A stretch of DNA of 64,000 nt from NCBI GenBank assembly GCA_046758865.1, contig JBHIBD010000001.1, positions 30,377-94,376 on the forward strand, read 5' to 3'. A program made the position numbers and the translations under genes. The number at the start of each line of letters is the position of its first letter. Within the stretch, counting starts at the first letter, position 1. Source of the stretch: JBHIBD01 sp046758865 (GTDB lineage: Bacteria > Planctomycetota > Brocadiia > Brocadiales > Bathyanammoxibiaceae). Below, in pieces: positions 15,766-24,957 of this stretch. Below the pieces are notes generated by a model. The model was not told the DNA's origin. It was given only the letters and a program-made list of their open reading frames with translations, and ran no database searches.

Positions 15766-17253
15766 ATGGAATCCCAAGAGAAGTCCAAAGAAGGTTATTA
15801 CCCAATAGCTCCACCCCCTCCTGCGGAAGAGGAGGAGATGCACCTGCTCGACTACTTGCGGGTGGTCCTTAGGAGGCTATGGATACTGGTCACCTTCTTC
15901 TGCGTCACGGTGGTTACCGCTACCATTTACACCTTCCTCCAGACCCCCATCTACCAGGCAGTCTGCACCATCAGCATCTTTAGGGAGGAGCCGAAGATAC
16001 TCACCAAGAAAATTGAAAAGATACTGCCCTTCAGGGCCTGGGGCCAGGAGGATTTAATAAGGACCGAGTGCGCGGTAATCAAGAGCCGGGCTGTAGCCAC
16101 TAGAGTCATCAAGAGACTAAACCTCGACCTCCATCCGGAATTCGCTGAAGGGACCCCAAGCATACCCGGTAGAGAAATCAACCCCCCTAAGGAGGGTTCC
16201 TCTCCATACCATCCCCTGGCAATGGCCATCCTGGGTAGATTAGAGGTAGACCCTACCCGCCTGAGCCAAATTGTTAAGATAAAATTCCAGAGCAAGTACC
16301 CCCGGCTTTCGGCCCAGGTTGCTAACGCCTTTGCTGAGGAGTACATCCAGCAAGACCTGGAAAAGCAGGCGTTCCTCTCCGGAGATGTCTCCGTAGACCT
16401 CTCTCTGCAGCTAGTGGAATACAAAGACAAGCTGGAGAAATCTGAAAAAAAGCTCTACGCCTACGCCAAGGAGCATAATGTCGTGGACCTGGGGGAAAAG
16501 GAGAACCTTTTCACGAGGAAGATAATCGCGATGGACAACCAGCTTAGCAAGGCAGTGGCCGACCGCATAAAGGCAGAGAGCCGCTACCTCCAGTCCCAGC
16601 GGGGCAATCCAGGCTTTCTGCCTGAGGCCCTCGAATCATCGGTCATAAGCAATCTTGAGCTCCGGTATGCCGAGGCCAACTCAGAGTATCTGCGGGAACT
16701 TGAGAGGGTGAAGCCCCAACACCCCGAGGCCATCCAGCTCAAGGCCAAGCTGGAGACCATAAACAAGGCCCTGAGGAACGAGACGCAGAAGATTTCGGCC
16801 AGCATAAGGGACGAATATCAGGAGGCGGTGGAGAGGGAGAAAAATTTCAGGGAACAACTGAATGACCTCTTCACCCAGAAGCAGGCCCTGGAAGGTAAGC
16901 TGGTGGAGTACAGGATGCTCAAAAGGGATGTCGACACCAACGCCCAGCTTTATAACCACTTACTCAAGAGGATGAAGGAGACTGCACTTTCTTCTGAGGT
17001 AACTTCTGGGACAAGGACTGCCAACATTCAGATTTTAGAGAAGGCAGAGGTACCCAAGACACCCTACAGGCCCAGGAAGAAGCTGAATATCCTTCTCAGC
17101 GTGATAGTGGGCCTGACCATGGGCACCGGATTATGTTTCTTTATTGAGTATCTGGACAAGAGCGTCAAAACCCAGGAAGATATTGAGAGGCGCATAGGCC
17201 TGGTCTGCCTGGGCGCTATACCCAACATCAAACATGCCCCCAGTAAGAGATAA
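15766..17253 (+). CDS. Wzz/GumC-family polysaccharide co-polymerase
   Basis: The 495-residue protein has an N-terminal Wzz domain with transmembrane helix 1 at about residues 35-56 (LWILVTFFCVTVVTATIY). A long periplasmic part is largely helical and probably coiled coil (about 200-400). The C-terminal proline motif VPKTPYRPRKKLN leads into helix 2 (LLSVIVGLTMGTGLCFFI, about 448-466). A short cytosolic tail follows (EDIERRIGLVCLGAIPNI). Such proteins set chain length and link polymerisation to the outer-membrane channel. The kinase that normally is its C-terminal domain or partner begins inside its last 20 bases, indicating translational coupling. Confidence 0.88.
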   Translation: MESQEKSKEGYYPIAPPPPAEEEEMHLLDYLRVVLRRLWILVTFFCVTVVTATIYTFLQTPIYQAVCTISIFREEPKILTKKIEKILPFRAWGQEDLIRTECAVIKSRAVATRVIKRLNLDLHPEFAEGTPSIPGREINPPKEGSSPYHPLAMAILGRLEVDPTRLSQIVKIKFQSKYPRLSAQVANAFAEEYIQQDLEKQAFLSGDVSVDLSLQLVEYKDKLEKSEKKLYAYAKEHNVVDLGEKENLFTRKIIAMDNQLSKAVADRIKAESRYLQSQRGNPGFLPEALESSVISNLELRYAEANSEYLRELERVKPQHPEAIQLKAKLETINKALRNETQKISASIRDEYQEAVEREKNFREQLNDLFTQKQALEGKLVEYRMLKRDVDTNAQLYNHLLKRMKETALSSEVTSGTRTANIQILEKAEVPKTPYRPRKKLNILLSVIVGLTMGTGLCFFIEYLDKSVKTQEDIERRIGLVCLGAIPNIKHAPSKR

Positions 17254-18013
17254 TACTAATCCCTACTTAATTGCCCAGCAAATGCCTAATTCGTTGGTGG
17301 CAGAATCCTTCCGTTCTATCCGCACCCATCTCCTTTTTTCTTCCCCAGACGTCCAGCTCCGTACCCTCATTATAACCGCCGCCCGCGCCGAAGAGGGGAA
17401 GACCTTCACCACCCTAAACCTGGGGACAGCGATCGCCCAGGCGGGAAAGAGTGTGCTCCTGGTAGAGGCAGATATGCGACGACCTAGTTTCTCAAAGCTC
17501 TTTTCCCTGGGGACGCCCGGGAAGACCTTTGGGCTCTCAAGCCTTGTAATGAAGAGGTGCCGGCCAGAGGAGGTGATAATAAAAATGCCTAAGAACGACC
17601 ATATGGCCGTACTACCCTGCGGACCCAAGCCACCTAACCCCTCGGAGCTCCTAAGCTCAAAGAGCATGGATGCAGTGATAGCTGAACTGAGGGAGAGGTT
17701 TGATATAGTATTGATGGATTGCCCTCCTGTGCTCGGCCTGGCCGATGCAAGGGTTCTCTCTACTAAGGTAGATGGTTGTTTGGTAGTTATTAGACACCAC
17801 AAGACCTCCCTGAAGGACGTTACCAAGACAAAGGAGTCCATCCAGGCGATAGGGGGACGCATAGTGGGGGCCATATTAAACCGCGTAAAACCAGAGCCCT
17901 TTGGCTACTATTACGGCGGCTACCCCTACTATAGCTACCATCATGATGAGGCAAAGGAAGGAAAGAAAAAGGGGGTTAAGAAACGGTTCTGGCGGAAAAA
18001 GACGAAGTCATGA
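17234..18013 (+). CDS. BY-type tyrosine kinase (CpsD/CapB-like)
   Basis: The 259-residue ATPase partners the Wzz protein. Residues 1-30 hold the activation helix region (VAESFRSIRTHLLF). Walker A is degenerate in spelling (ARAEEGKTF, 50-58, usually GEGKST), although the GK pair and a following Thr remain. Walker A' reads LLVEADMRRP (75-84) with Glu where Asp is usual. Walker B is IVLMDCPP. The C-terminus has a tyrosine cluster with seven Tyr between residues 225 and 235, followed by a very basic tail (KKGVKKRFWRKKTK). Autophosphorylation of the cluster normally regulates the polymerase complex. The altered Walker residues raise the question of whether activity is reduced. Confidence 0.85.
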   Translation: MPPVRDNTNPYLIAQQMPNSLVAESFRSIRTHLLFSSPDVQLRTLIITAARAEEGKTFTTLNLGTAIAQAGKSVLLVEADMRRPSFSKLFSLGTPGKTFGLSSLVMKRCRPEEVIIKMPKNDHMAVLPCGPKPPNPSELLSSKSMDAVIAELRERFDIVLMDCPPVLGLADARVLSTKVDGCLVVIRHHKTSLKDVTKTKESIQAIGGRIVGAILNRVKPEPFGYYYGGYPYYSYHHDEAKEGKKKGVKKRFWRKKTKS

Positions 18014-18312
18014 GGAAATCTACCATTAAATTTACCTATGAAGACTACCTGCACCCGCCGGCAGATGGGAGGTATGAGCTCATAGAGGGGGAGCTTTTTA
18101 CGGTACCTGCACCGGAGACTTACCATCAGAAGGTCCTAGGGGATTTAGAATTTATCCTCTGGAGTTATGTGAGAGAAAAGGGTCCAGGTGGGATTTATGT
18201 TGCCCCAACTGACGTAGCCCTCTCTGAGGAGGACGTAGTACAGCCACATATCCTTTTTATCTGCAAGGGCAGGTAAAGAACATCAAGGGTGTTCCCAATC
18301 TGGCGGTGGAGA
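18010..18312 (+). pseudogene. Frameshifted, truncated Uma2-family (DUF820) gene
   Basis: The ATG overlaps the BY-kinase stop by four bases. The first 88 codons read as the N-terminal half of a Uma2-type (PD-(D/E)XK-like) protein: YEDYLHPPADGRYELIEGEL, APETYHQKVLGDLEFIL, and VAPTDVALSEEDVVQPHILF. The frame then ends in GKGR and stop at 18276. After a one-base shift it continues as NIKGVPNLAVE (about 18280-18312), the expected next stretch of the family, and similarity then ends. About 80 C-terminal residues, including catalytic residues, are missing. Uma2 genes are mobile passengers of unclear function; this one is dead. Confidence 0.7.
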
Positions 18313-18433
18313 GAGTCTCGATCCCTTGTAGACTGCAAAGAAGGGAAAAACGTCTCCCCAGGCCTGAATCTCCTTAGTTCCCTATGGTGGAATTAAAACA
18401 GAGCCTGGCCAATCTTTCCGGGCAGCATAACTC

Positions 18434-19885
18434 ATGAAACAAAAGTTTACGGATTTATGTGAGTACATCATAACAGGGGGTGTCATTTTCCTTGTAATCT
18501 TTGCGCCCATATTTTATGGGGGTTTCCAGGTATGGGCCTACTCAGTGATTGAATTCGTTATTATATTTCTCCTTCTAATATGGGTGGGCAAGCTGGTGGC
18601 GGGCTTGCTTAGTAAATCGCGCAGGGCAAGGTCTGAAGGTACGTCTTTAAATCCCTTGGGCCTGGTAAAGAATCCATTAAACCTCCCGATATGTATCTTT
18701 ATAGGATTTATGCTCTTTCAAATGACGCCCCTTCCAGAAAGGATGCTAAAGAATATATCCCCTAAAACATACGAACTCTACAGGGATTCCTTAATAGAAG
18801 GCCCTGCGGCCTATGATAATGGGGCCTCTGAGGCTCCCAGCCGACCTGCTATATGGAGGCCCCTCAGCCTTTACTCTCATGCTACGAGGACAGAGACCCT
18901 AAAGATTTTAAGCTGTATGGGTTTGTTCCTCCTTATTGTGAATAATTTTAGAAAGGTATGGCAGATAAATCTCTTGGTGATCGCAATCGTTGCCCTGGGC
19001 TTCCTGGAGGCGGTCTTTGGGCTGGTTCAATATCTTGCAGGGGAGTCCCTGTGGATTTTCAGAAACTCGGGAAGGGCCAATGGCACGTACATAAACCCCA
19101 ACCACTTCTGTGGCTACCTGGAGATGGTTGTACCCCTGGGCCTGGGCCTCTGGGCCTATCAAACCTGGGGAGTCAGAGAAGCCCAGGGTACACCTCCACG
19201 GTGGAAAGACCCAAAGGGATTATTACTGGGTTATAGTATCATGGTCACCTCAGCCGCCCTCATAATGTCGCAGTCCAGGACAGGTATTGGGGCCTTCCTG
19301 GCCGTTATTATAGGCTTCGCACTTTATGCCTCTCTTCGGGGTAGATTGAGGAAATGGAAGATCATCTCCATAGGGGCATGGTCGGGTCTTGCAACACTAT
19401 TCTTTATATGGATAGGGCTCCAGCCCGTTATCCAACGTTTCCAGGGGAGTATATTTACAGATGAACGCCCCTTGCTCTGGGCAGATACATGCAGGCTTTT
19501 CCTAGACTTTCCTGTTTTTGGGACGGGCCTGGCAACCTTTATAAACACCTTTCCCCAATATCAAAGTGTAGAGAAATACTATATTTACGATTATACGCAC
19601 AATGATTATCTACAGCTCTTGGCGGAAGGTGGGACAATAGGGTTTTTAATAGTATTAACCGGGGCCGTGCTCTTCCTCCAAAAGACCCTCCGGGATTGGC
19701 TCCACAGCACTGGTCCTCTAGCCAGGTGGATAGGACTGGGGAGCCTGCTGGGCATACTTGCCCTCTTGTTACACAGTATTGCAGATTTTAATATGCATAT
19801 CCCTTCAAATGCCATGTTATTCGCAACTTTACTGGCCATAGCATGGACAAGTGTACATCTCCCACACGAAGGAGTTGCAGACTGA
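18434..19885 (+). CDS. O-antigen ligase/Wzy-like polymerase (membrane protein)
   Basis: The 483-residue integral membrane protein has about eleven hydrophobic segments and a large periplasmic loop. It carries the Wzy_C/O-antigen ligase hallmarks: NGTYINPNHFCGYLEM near residue 217, MSQSRTGIGAFLAV near 280, and the loop RPLLWADTCRLFLDFPVFGTG with a YDYTHNDYLQLLAEGGTIGF motif near 390-410. That HNDYLQ motif is typical of WaaL/Wzy proteins. It would polymerise or ligate lipid-linked repeats on the periplasmic face. It lies between the co-polymerase genes and a TPR protein, the usual arrangement of an exopolysaccharide locus. Confidence 0.85.
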   Translation: MKQKFTDLCEYIITGGVIFLVIFAPIFYGGFQVWAYSVIEFVIIFLLLIWVGKLVAGLLSKSRRARSEGTSLNPLGLVKNPLNLPICIFIGFMLFQMTPLPERMLKNISPKTYELYRDSLIEGPAAYDNGASEAPSRPAIWRPLSLYSHATRTETLKILSCMGLFLLIVNNFRKVWQINLLVIAIVALGFLEAVFGLVQYLAGESLWIFRNSGRANGTYINPNHFCGYLEMVVPLGLGLWAYQTWGVREAQGTPPRWKDPKGLLLGYSIMVTSAALIMSQSRTGIGAFLAVIIGFALYASLRGRLRKWKIISIGAWSGLATLFFIWIGLQPVIQRFQGSIFTDERPLLWADTCRLFLDFPVFGTGLATFINTFPQYQSVEKYYIYDYTHNDYLQLLAEGGTIGFLIVLTGAVLFLQKTLRDWLHSTGPLARWIGLGSLLGILALLLHSIADFNMHIPSNAMLFATLLAIAWTSVHLPHEGVAD

Positions 19886-19914
19886 AGCAACCTTAAGAGG
19901 ACGAAGTTTATGAT

Positions 19915-20574
19915 ATGCCGAGGACATCTCTCATCTACAGAAGAAAACGCTTAGCCAGGTGGCTACTACCCGTGTTCTTATTCATAGGGACAATTCTTAT
20001 GGGCATATGGGTGACAAAGCAGTTCCTGGGTAATCTCAGTTATCAAGGGTTTAGCAATAACGAAGAGGGAGATAACCCTCTCCAGCTAGATTGGCTCTTA
20101 CTGGCTATTAGAAGGGATTCTACCAACGCCCTTTACCATCGAAGGCTGGCCGCGCACTCCGCACGCATCCTCACAGACCCTTACAAGCTCAGGGCTTATG
20201 CAGAAAGGATGGGCTACTTAAATTCCCCTTACAAGAGTTACCCATTGTGGGAATATTTAGAGACTCCCGAGCGTCAGGCCCTATGGTTATTGATAGAGGT
20301 AATTATACCCCACTATAAACGAGCCCTGGAGCTAAGTCCTCTTGATGCAGAGGCGTGCATTGAACTAGGCTGGGCATATCACTCTCTTGCCACCCTGATG
20401 GAGGTGCATCCAGGGGGATACAGATTGTCCAGACACTATATAGATATGTCTAAGGCCTGTTTCCAGAGGGCCCTGGAGCTTGCCCCAAAAGATACCGTGA
20501 TAAAGAAGTATGTTGAGGAATGGCAGAAAGAAACAAAGGTGGATGTCTCTGAGGTGCACATTTCAAGAGATTGA
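19915..20574 (+). CDS. Membrane-anchored TPR-like protein
   Basis: The 219-residue protein begins with a basic segment and one transmembrane helix (WLLPVFLFIGTILMGIWV, about 18-35). The rest is predicted periplasmic and helical. Two degenerate tetratricopeptide-like motifs are visible: HYKRALELSPLDAEACIELGWAYHSL near residues 130-160 and ACFQRALELAPKDTVIKKYVEEW near 180-205. The protein follows the O-antigen-ligase-like gene by 29 bases. TPR proteins here usually scaffold the export machine, but no specific role can be claimed. Confidence 0.65.
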   Translation: MPRTSLIYRRKRLARWLLPVFLFIGTILMGIWVTKQFLGNLSYQGFSNNEEGDNPLQLDWLLLAIRRDSTNALYHRRLAAHSARILTDPYKLRAYAERMGYLNSPYKSYPLWEYLETPERQALWLLIEVIIPHYKRALELSPLDAEACIELGWAYHSLATLMEVHPGGYRLSRHYIDMSKACFQRALELAPKDTVIKKYVEEWQKETKVDVSEVHISRD

Positions 20575-20655
20575 GGAAGCTACTAAAAGGCTCATTAAAT
20601 CCTATGACCCTAGGAAGATGTCTTTGCGACACTCAGTCAGAAAGGTGATATTTAC

Positions 20656-21810
20656 ATGTATGATGTCATCACCGTAGGTGGAGGCCCTTCAGGGGCTTAC
20701 ACCTCGTATCTACTAGCCAAAGAAGGCCTTAAGGTGCTGCTGCTGGACAAGGGCCAGCCCGGCGGGAAGTTGTGCACAGGGGTGATAAGCGAAGAGGCCT
20801 TCCAGAGCTTCTCCTTGGATAGGAGGTGTATTCTGAGGGGGATACGTTCTATTGAGTTTGTGTCTCCTTTGGGAGGGGGCTTCATATACGAGCACCCAAC
20901 ACCTTTTGCCCACGCAGTGGATAGAAAGGCCTTTGATTCCCTGCTTCTAGACATGGCACAGGAGGCAGGGGTATCCTTCTTGGGGGAAGCGGTGGTTACC
21001 TCCCTGGAGGTGGCAAAGGAGGGGGTAAGGGTACGATACGGAAAAAATGGCCAATTTCAAACTACCGCACAGGCCTTGGCTTTAGCCACAGGGCTAAACC
21101 GGCGTCTTTTAAGAATGGTAGGATTAAAACCTCCAGATTATTTAAACGCTGTGCAGATAGAGACTGACTTTGGCGGCGAAGACCAGGTTAAGGTCTTTCT
21201 TGGGAATAAGATTGCCCCGGGTTCTTTTGCCTGGGTGGTACCTCTAGGAGATGGTACGGCCAAGATGGGCATGAGCACTAGAAGGCTCATTATGCCTAAC
21301 TTCAGACGGTTTCTGAGATCGCTTGGGATAAAAGACGGAATTGCTGATATAAGGTCACGGTCCATCCCTTATGGAATGGCAGCTCGAACCTACACCAATA
21401 GGACTCTGGTGATAGGTGATGCCGCCGGCCATGCAAAGACCACTACCGGAGGCGGAATATACTATGGGCTTATCGGAGCTAGTATAGCCGCCGAGGTACT
21501 CAAAGAGGCCCTCTCAAAGGGAGATTTCAGCGAGGATTACCTCCAGGGCTATGAAGAAAGGTGGAAGGAGAGGCTGGCCCCAGAGATAGAGATGGGCATG
21601 AGGCTAAGAGGCGTCTTTTCCAGCTTTGATGATGAAAGAATAAACAAATTTATACAGTTTGCCAGGAACGATGGGATAGCCACCTTGATAAACCTACAGG
21701 CCAAATTTGACTGGCAGAGGCCCTTCTTCTCCTCTCTTTTACGAAGGCTCGACGTTAAAAGACTTCTGGGCAAAAACTTCTTTAAGCTTACACAACAGTT
21801 TTTTCCATGA
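20656..21810 (+). CDS. FAD-dependent geranylgeranyl-reductase-family oxidoreductase
   Basis: The 384-residue flavoprotein has the N-terminal dinucleotide-binding motif VGGGPSGAYTSYLLAKEG (7-24), a glycine-rich GGKLCTGVIS segment typical of the geranylgeranyl reductase family, and the second FAD motif VIGDAAGHAKTTTGGGIYYG near residue 255. Family members hydrogenate isoprenoid double bonds or related substrates. In a polysaccharide locus, saturation of a polyprenyl carrier is an attractive but unproven role. An AAAGGTGAT ribosome-binding site lies seven bases before the ATG, and the next gene's start overlaps its stop by four bases. Confidence 0.75.
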   Translation: MYDVITVGGGPSGAYTSYLLAKEGLKVLLLDKGQPGGKLCTGVISEEAFQSFSLDRRCILRGIRSIEFVSPLGGGFIYEHPTPFAHAVDRKAFDSLLLDMAQEAGVSFLGEAVVTSLEVAKEGVRVRYGKNGQFQTTAQALALATGLNRRLLRMVGLKPPDYLNAVQIETDFGGEDQVKVFLGNKIAPGSFAWVVPLGDGTAKMGMSTRRLIMPNFRRFLRSLGIKDGIADIRSRSIPYGMAARTYTNRTLVIGDAAGHAKTTTGGGIYYGLIGASIAAEVLKEALSKGDFSEDYLQGYEERWKERLAPEIEMGMRLRGVFSSFDDERINKFIQFARNDGIATLINLQAKFDWQRPFFSSLLRRLDVKRLLGKNFFKLTQQFFP

Positions 21811-22802
21811 AAGCACTAAGATATATAGTTACTGGCGGGGCTGGCTTTATAGGGAGCCATCTAGTTGATCACCTTGTAGCGGAAGGGCATGAGGTTACTG
21901 TCGTTGATAATTTTTCAACCGGAAGACCTGAAAATCTTGCCCATATCGGTAACCGCCTAAAGGTGCTTGAGGCGGATACTTCTGATTTTGAAAAAATTAT
22001 GCCTTTCTTCAAGGATATTGATGTGGTTTTCCATCTCGCAGCCCTCGCTGACATTGTTCCATCTGTTTTAAGGCCGATGGACTACTATAAATCCAATGTC
22101 ACCGGGACAGCACGTGTTGTTGAAGCGGCGCGTTTGGCAGGGGTAAAACGTTTAATATACGCTGCCTCGTCCTCTTGTTACGGAATTCCGGACATTTATC
22201 CCACACCTGAAACAGCAGAAATCCGTCCACAATACCCCTATGCATTGACAAAGTATTTAGGGGAACAAATTGTTCTTCACTGGGGGAAAGTATATAAATT
22301 GCCAGTTGTGTCCCTCAGACTATTTAATGTATATGGGCCCCATTCTCGTACGTCGGGGGCATACGGTGCTGTGTTTGGTGTCTTCCTTGCACAGAAATTG
22401 AATAACATGCCATTCACAATAATAGGGGATGGAACACAAGTCAGGGATTTTACATTTGTAACCGACATTGTGAAGGCCTTTGTAATGTCTGCTAATTCAA
22501 ATCTAAGAGGCGAAGTAATAAATGTGGGTTCTGGGAAAACACACAGCATTAATTACCTGGCTGAGTTATTGGGTTGTAATGGCAATATTGTATATATACC
22601 AAAACGCCCTGGAGAGCCAGAGTGTACTTGCGCTGACACAACCAAAATAAAGAGCCTCTTGAACTGGAAACCCACTGTATCTTTTGAGAATGGGGTAAAG
22701 ATTATCCTTGAAAATATAGAATACTGGAGAAAAGCACCCGTCTGGACACCTGAGACAATTAAAGAGACAACAAAAGAGTGGGTTCGGTATCTTTCGGAAT
22801 AA
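21807..22802 (+). CDS. NAD-dependent sugar-nucleotide epimerase/dehydratase
   Basis: This 331-residue extended SDR has the GGAGFIGS motif (10-17), VVDNFSTGR after beta-2, the catalytic serine loop AASSSCYG (119-125) and the YALTK Tyr-Lys pair (145-149). The RLFNVYGPHSR block and overall length are typical of the UDP-glucose/GlcNAc 4-epimerase group, though heptose epimerases and dehydratases share the fold. It opens the AT-rich cassette that includes heptose-like genes, so it could act on an NDP-heptose. Substrate is not determinable. Confidence 0.8.
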   Translation: MKALRYIVTGGAGFIGSHLVDHLVAEGHEVTVVDNFSTGRPENLAHIGNRLKVLEADTSDFEKIMPFFKDIDVVFHLAALADIVPSVLRPMDYYKSNVTGTARVVEAARLAGVKRLIYAASSSCYGIPDIYPTPETAEIRPQYPYALTKYLGEQIVLHWGKVYKLPVVSLRLFNVYGPHSRTSGAYGAVFGVFLAQKLNNMPFTIIGDGTQVRDFTFVTDIVKAFVMSANSNLRGEVINVGSGKTHSINYLAELLGCNGNIVYIPKRPGEPECTCADTTKIKSLLNWKPTVSFENGVKIILENIEYWRKAPVWTPETIKETTKEWVRYLSE

Positions 22803-22827
22803 ACTGTAAGGGAACTGATAGAGAATA

Positions 22828-24363
22828 ATGAAGGCATACAGAAAAGATGGGAAGATAAGAAGTCTCGATGAGTTAGAGAAAATAGTGCAAAGACTGAAAA
22901 AAAAGAATAAGACCGTAGTCCATTGTCATGGTGTTTTTGATCTTATGCATCCTGGTCACATTAAACACCTAGAGGCGGCGAAAAGAGAAGGTGATGTCCT
23001 GATTGTAACATTGACACAAGATAAATATGTTGGCAAAGGTCCGGGGAGGCCCGTATTTAACCAGCATCTCAGGGCAGAATCTATAGTTGCACTCGAATGC
23101 GCTGATTATGTGGCAATAAATGAGTGGCAGACGGCGGTAGAAACTATCAAAAAGATAAAACCCGATATATATGCAAAGGGAAGTGATTACGCAGCCCCAG
23201 AGACAGACATAACGGGTGAGATATACCACGAAAAAGAAGCTATAGAGTCTATAGGTGGAAAGATTCATTTCACAAATGAGACTACCTTTAGCTCATCACA
23301 GCTTTTAAATAAATTCTTTGATGTATATCCTGATGAGTCAAGAAAGTTTCTTCAAGATTTCCGTTCAAGATTTTCTTCATTCGATGTTATTGATAAATTG
23401 AAAGCCGTAAGGGATTTAAAGATACTTGTAATAGGAGATACTATTATTGATGAATACCACTACTGTGTACCAATGGGTAAGTCTCCTAAGGAGAGCATAA
23501 TCTCAACAAAATACATCAGTGAAGAAAGATTTGCCGGAGGCGTGTTGGCATGTGCTAATCACATAGCAGGATTTTGCGATAATGTGCATTTAGTAACTTG
23601 TTTAGGAACTATGGATTCGAAAGAGGGCTATATCTTAGACCACTTAAAATCTCACATAGACTCTAAGTTCTTCTATCGCGATGATGCGTGTACTATTGTA
23701 AAGAGGAGATTTGTTGAATCTGCATTTCTAACCAAGATGTTTGAAATATCTTCCTTGGAAGACCGTCCGCTCCCTCAAGCCGTAAATCTTGCAGTTTGTG
23801 ACTACCTGCACGCTGTAGCTGCGAATTATGACCTTGTTATTGTAGCCGATTTTGGGCACGGTTTTATTGACCGGAATATTGTAAACGTTTTATGTGAGAA
23901 GGCGAGGTTTCTTGCCGTTAATACTCAGACTAACAGCGCAAACATCGGTTTTAACCTGGTAACTAAATATCCGAGGGCAGATTTTGTGTGTATTGATGAG
24001 CCAGAAATAAGGCATGCCGCACATAGTAAGCATGGAGAAATTAAAGATATAATCCAAGAGATTGCAAAGAAACTAAAGAGCAAAAAGGTAGCTGTAACAA
24101 GGGGACACTTAGGATCGATTACTTACGATGAGACGGGCAGTTTTTATGAGATACCCGTTTTCTCAGGAAAAGTTGTTGACAGAGTAGGTGCAGGTGATGC
24201 CTTTCTTTCCCTAACATCACCGATAGTCACTTTGGGTTGCTCGATGGAACTGGCTGGTTTTGTAGGAAATGCTGTGGGGGCAATAGCGGTCGGTATTGTA
24301 TGCAACAGGTCATCCGTTGAGCCTATTAGTCTATATAAATTTATTACCACCCTTCTTAAATGA
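22828..24363 (+). CDS. Nucleotidyltransferase-kinase fusion, HldE-like with reversed domain order
   Basis: Residues 1-165 form a cytidylyltransferase-fold domain of the RfaE2 type: HGVFDLMHPGH (34-44) with the HxGH catalytic motif, GKGPGRPVF, and a TFSSSQLL motif near 148. Residues about 190-511 form a PfkB/ribokinase domain of the RfaE1 type, with VIGDTIIDEYHY, FAGGVLACANH and the anion-hole GAGDAF near 453. In HldE (heptose 7-phosphate kinase/heptose 1-phosphate adenylyltransferase) the kinase comes first, so the order is swapped here. It probably phosphorylates and then activates a sugar phosphate as a nucleotide sugar. The nearby GmhA-like isomerase supports a heptose. Confidence 0.8.
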   Translation: MKAYRKDGKIRSLDELEKIVQRLKKKNKTVVHCHGVFDLMHPGHIKHLEAAKREGDVLIVTLTQDKYVGKGPGRPVFNQHLRAESIVALECADYVAINEWQTAVETIKKIKPDIYAKGSDYAAPETDITGEIYHEKEAIESIGGKIHFTNETTFSSSQLLNKFFDVYPDESRKFLQDFRSRFSSFDVIDKLKAVRDLKILVIGDTIIDEYHYCVPMGKSPKESIISTKYISEERFAGGVLACANHIAGFCDNVHLVTCLGTMDSKEGYILDHLKSHIDSKFFYRDDACTIVKRRFVESAFLTKMFEISSLEDRPLPQAVNLAVCDYLHAVAANYDLVIVADFGHGFIDRNIVNVLCEKARFLAVNTQTNSANIGFNLVTKYPRADFVCIDEPEIRHAAHSKHGEIKDIIQEIAKKLKSKKVAVTRGHLGSITYDETGSFYEIPVFSGKVVDRVGAGDAFLSLTSPIVTLGCSMELAGFVGNAVGAIAVGIVCNRSSVEPISLYKFITTLLK

Positions 24364-24375
24364 AACAGAAGCGTT

Positions 24376-24957
24376 ATGCAATTAGACCTTAAAAATTATC
24401 TTGACCAGCTTGAAAATACTTTATTAGAAATTCAGGTAACAAATTCTGATAATGCTAATATAGATTTGATTAATGGCATCGAGGAAGTTACAAAAATAAT
24501 ATCTGCTCAATCGGAGAAAGGCAACAAAGTTATAATGATTGGAAATGGCGGTAGCTCATCAATCGCAAGCCACATAACAGTCGATTTATGGAAAAACGGA
24601 GGAGTGAGGGCGATTACTTTTGGTGACCCAGCATTACTTACCTGTGTGAGTAATGACTTGGGTTATGAGTGTGTCTTTGAAAAACCTATAAGGATGTTTG
24701 GTGATGCAGGGGATGTTCTTATTGCCATAAGCAGTTCTGGAAGATCAGAGAATATTCTAAATGGGGTTAGTGCAGCGGAGAAAAGATTGTGTAAAGTTAT
24801 TACGATGTCTGGATTTGAACCAGATAATCCACTTCGCTCAGCTGGAGAGATAAACTTTTATGTCCCGTCCAATTCCTATGGATATGTGGAGATAGCCCAT
24901 TTAGTTCTTTGTCATTATGTTGTGGATATAATAATAAACAAGAATTCACATGGATAG
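24376..24957 (+). CDS. GmhA-like SIS-domain sugar-phosphate isomerase
   Basis: The 193-residue SIS protein has the GNGGSSSIASH loop (56-66), a NDLGYECVFEKP stretch, AISSSGRSENIL (118-127) and a C-terminal helix with EIAHLVLCHY (172-181). Length matches sedoheptulose-7-phosphate isomerase GmhA. Against E. coli GmhA as I recall it, the catalytic/zinc positions His61, Glu65, Gln172 and His180 align with His66, Asp70, Glu172 and His180, so two ligands are conservatively changed. Either it is a divergent GmhA or it isomerises another ketose phosphate. It follows the nucleotidyltransferase-kinase fusion by 12 bases. Confidence 0.75.
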   Translation: MQLDLKNYLDQLENTLLEIQVTNSDNANIDLINGIEEVTKIISAQSEKGNKVIMIGNGGSSSIASHITVDLWKNGGVRAITFGDPALLTCVSNDLGYECVFEKPIRMFGDAGDVLIAISSSGRSENILNGVSAAEKRLCKVITMSGFEPDNPLRSAGEINFYVPSNSYGYVEIAHLVLCHYVVDIIINKNSHG

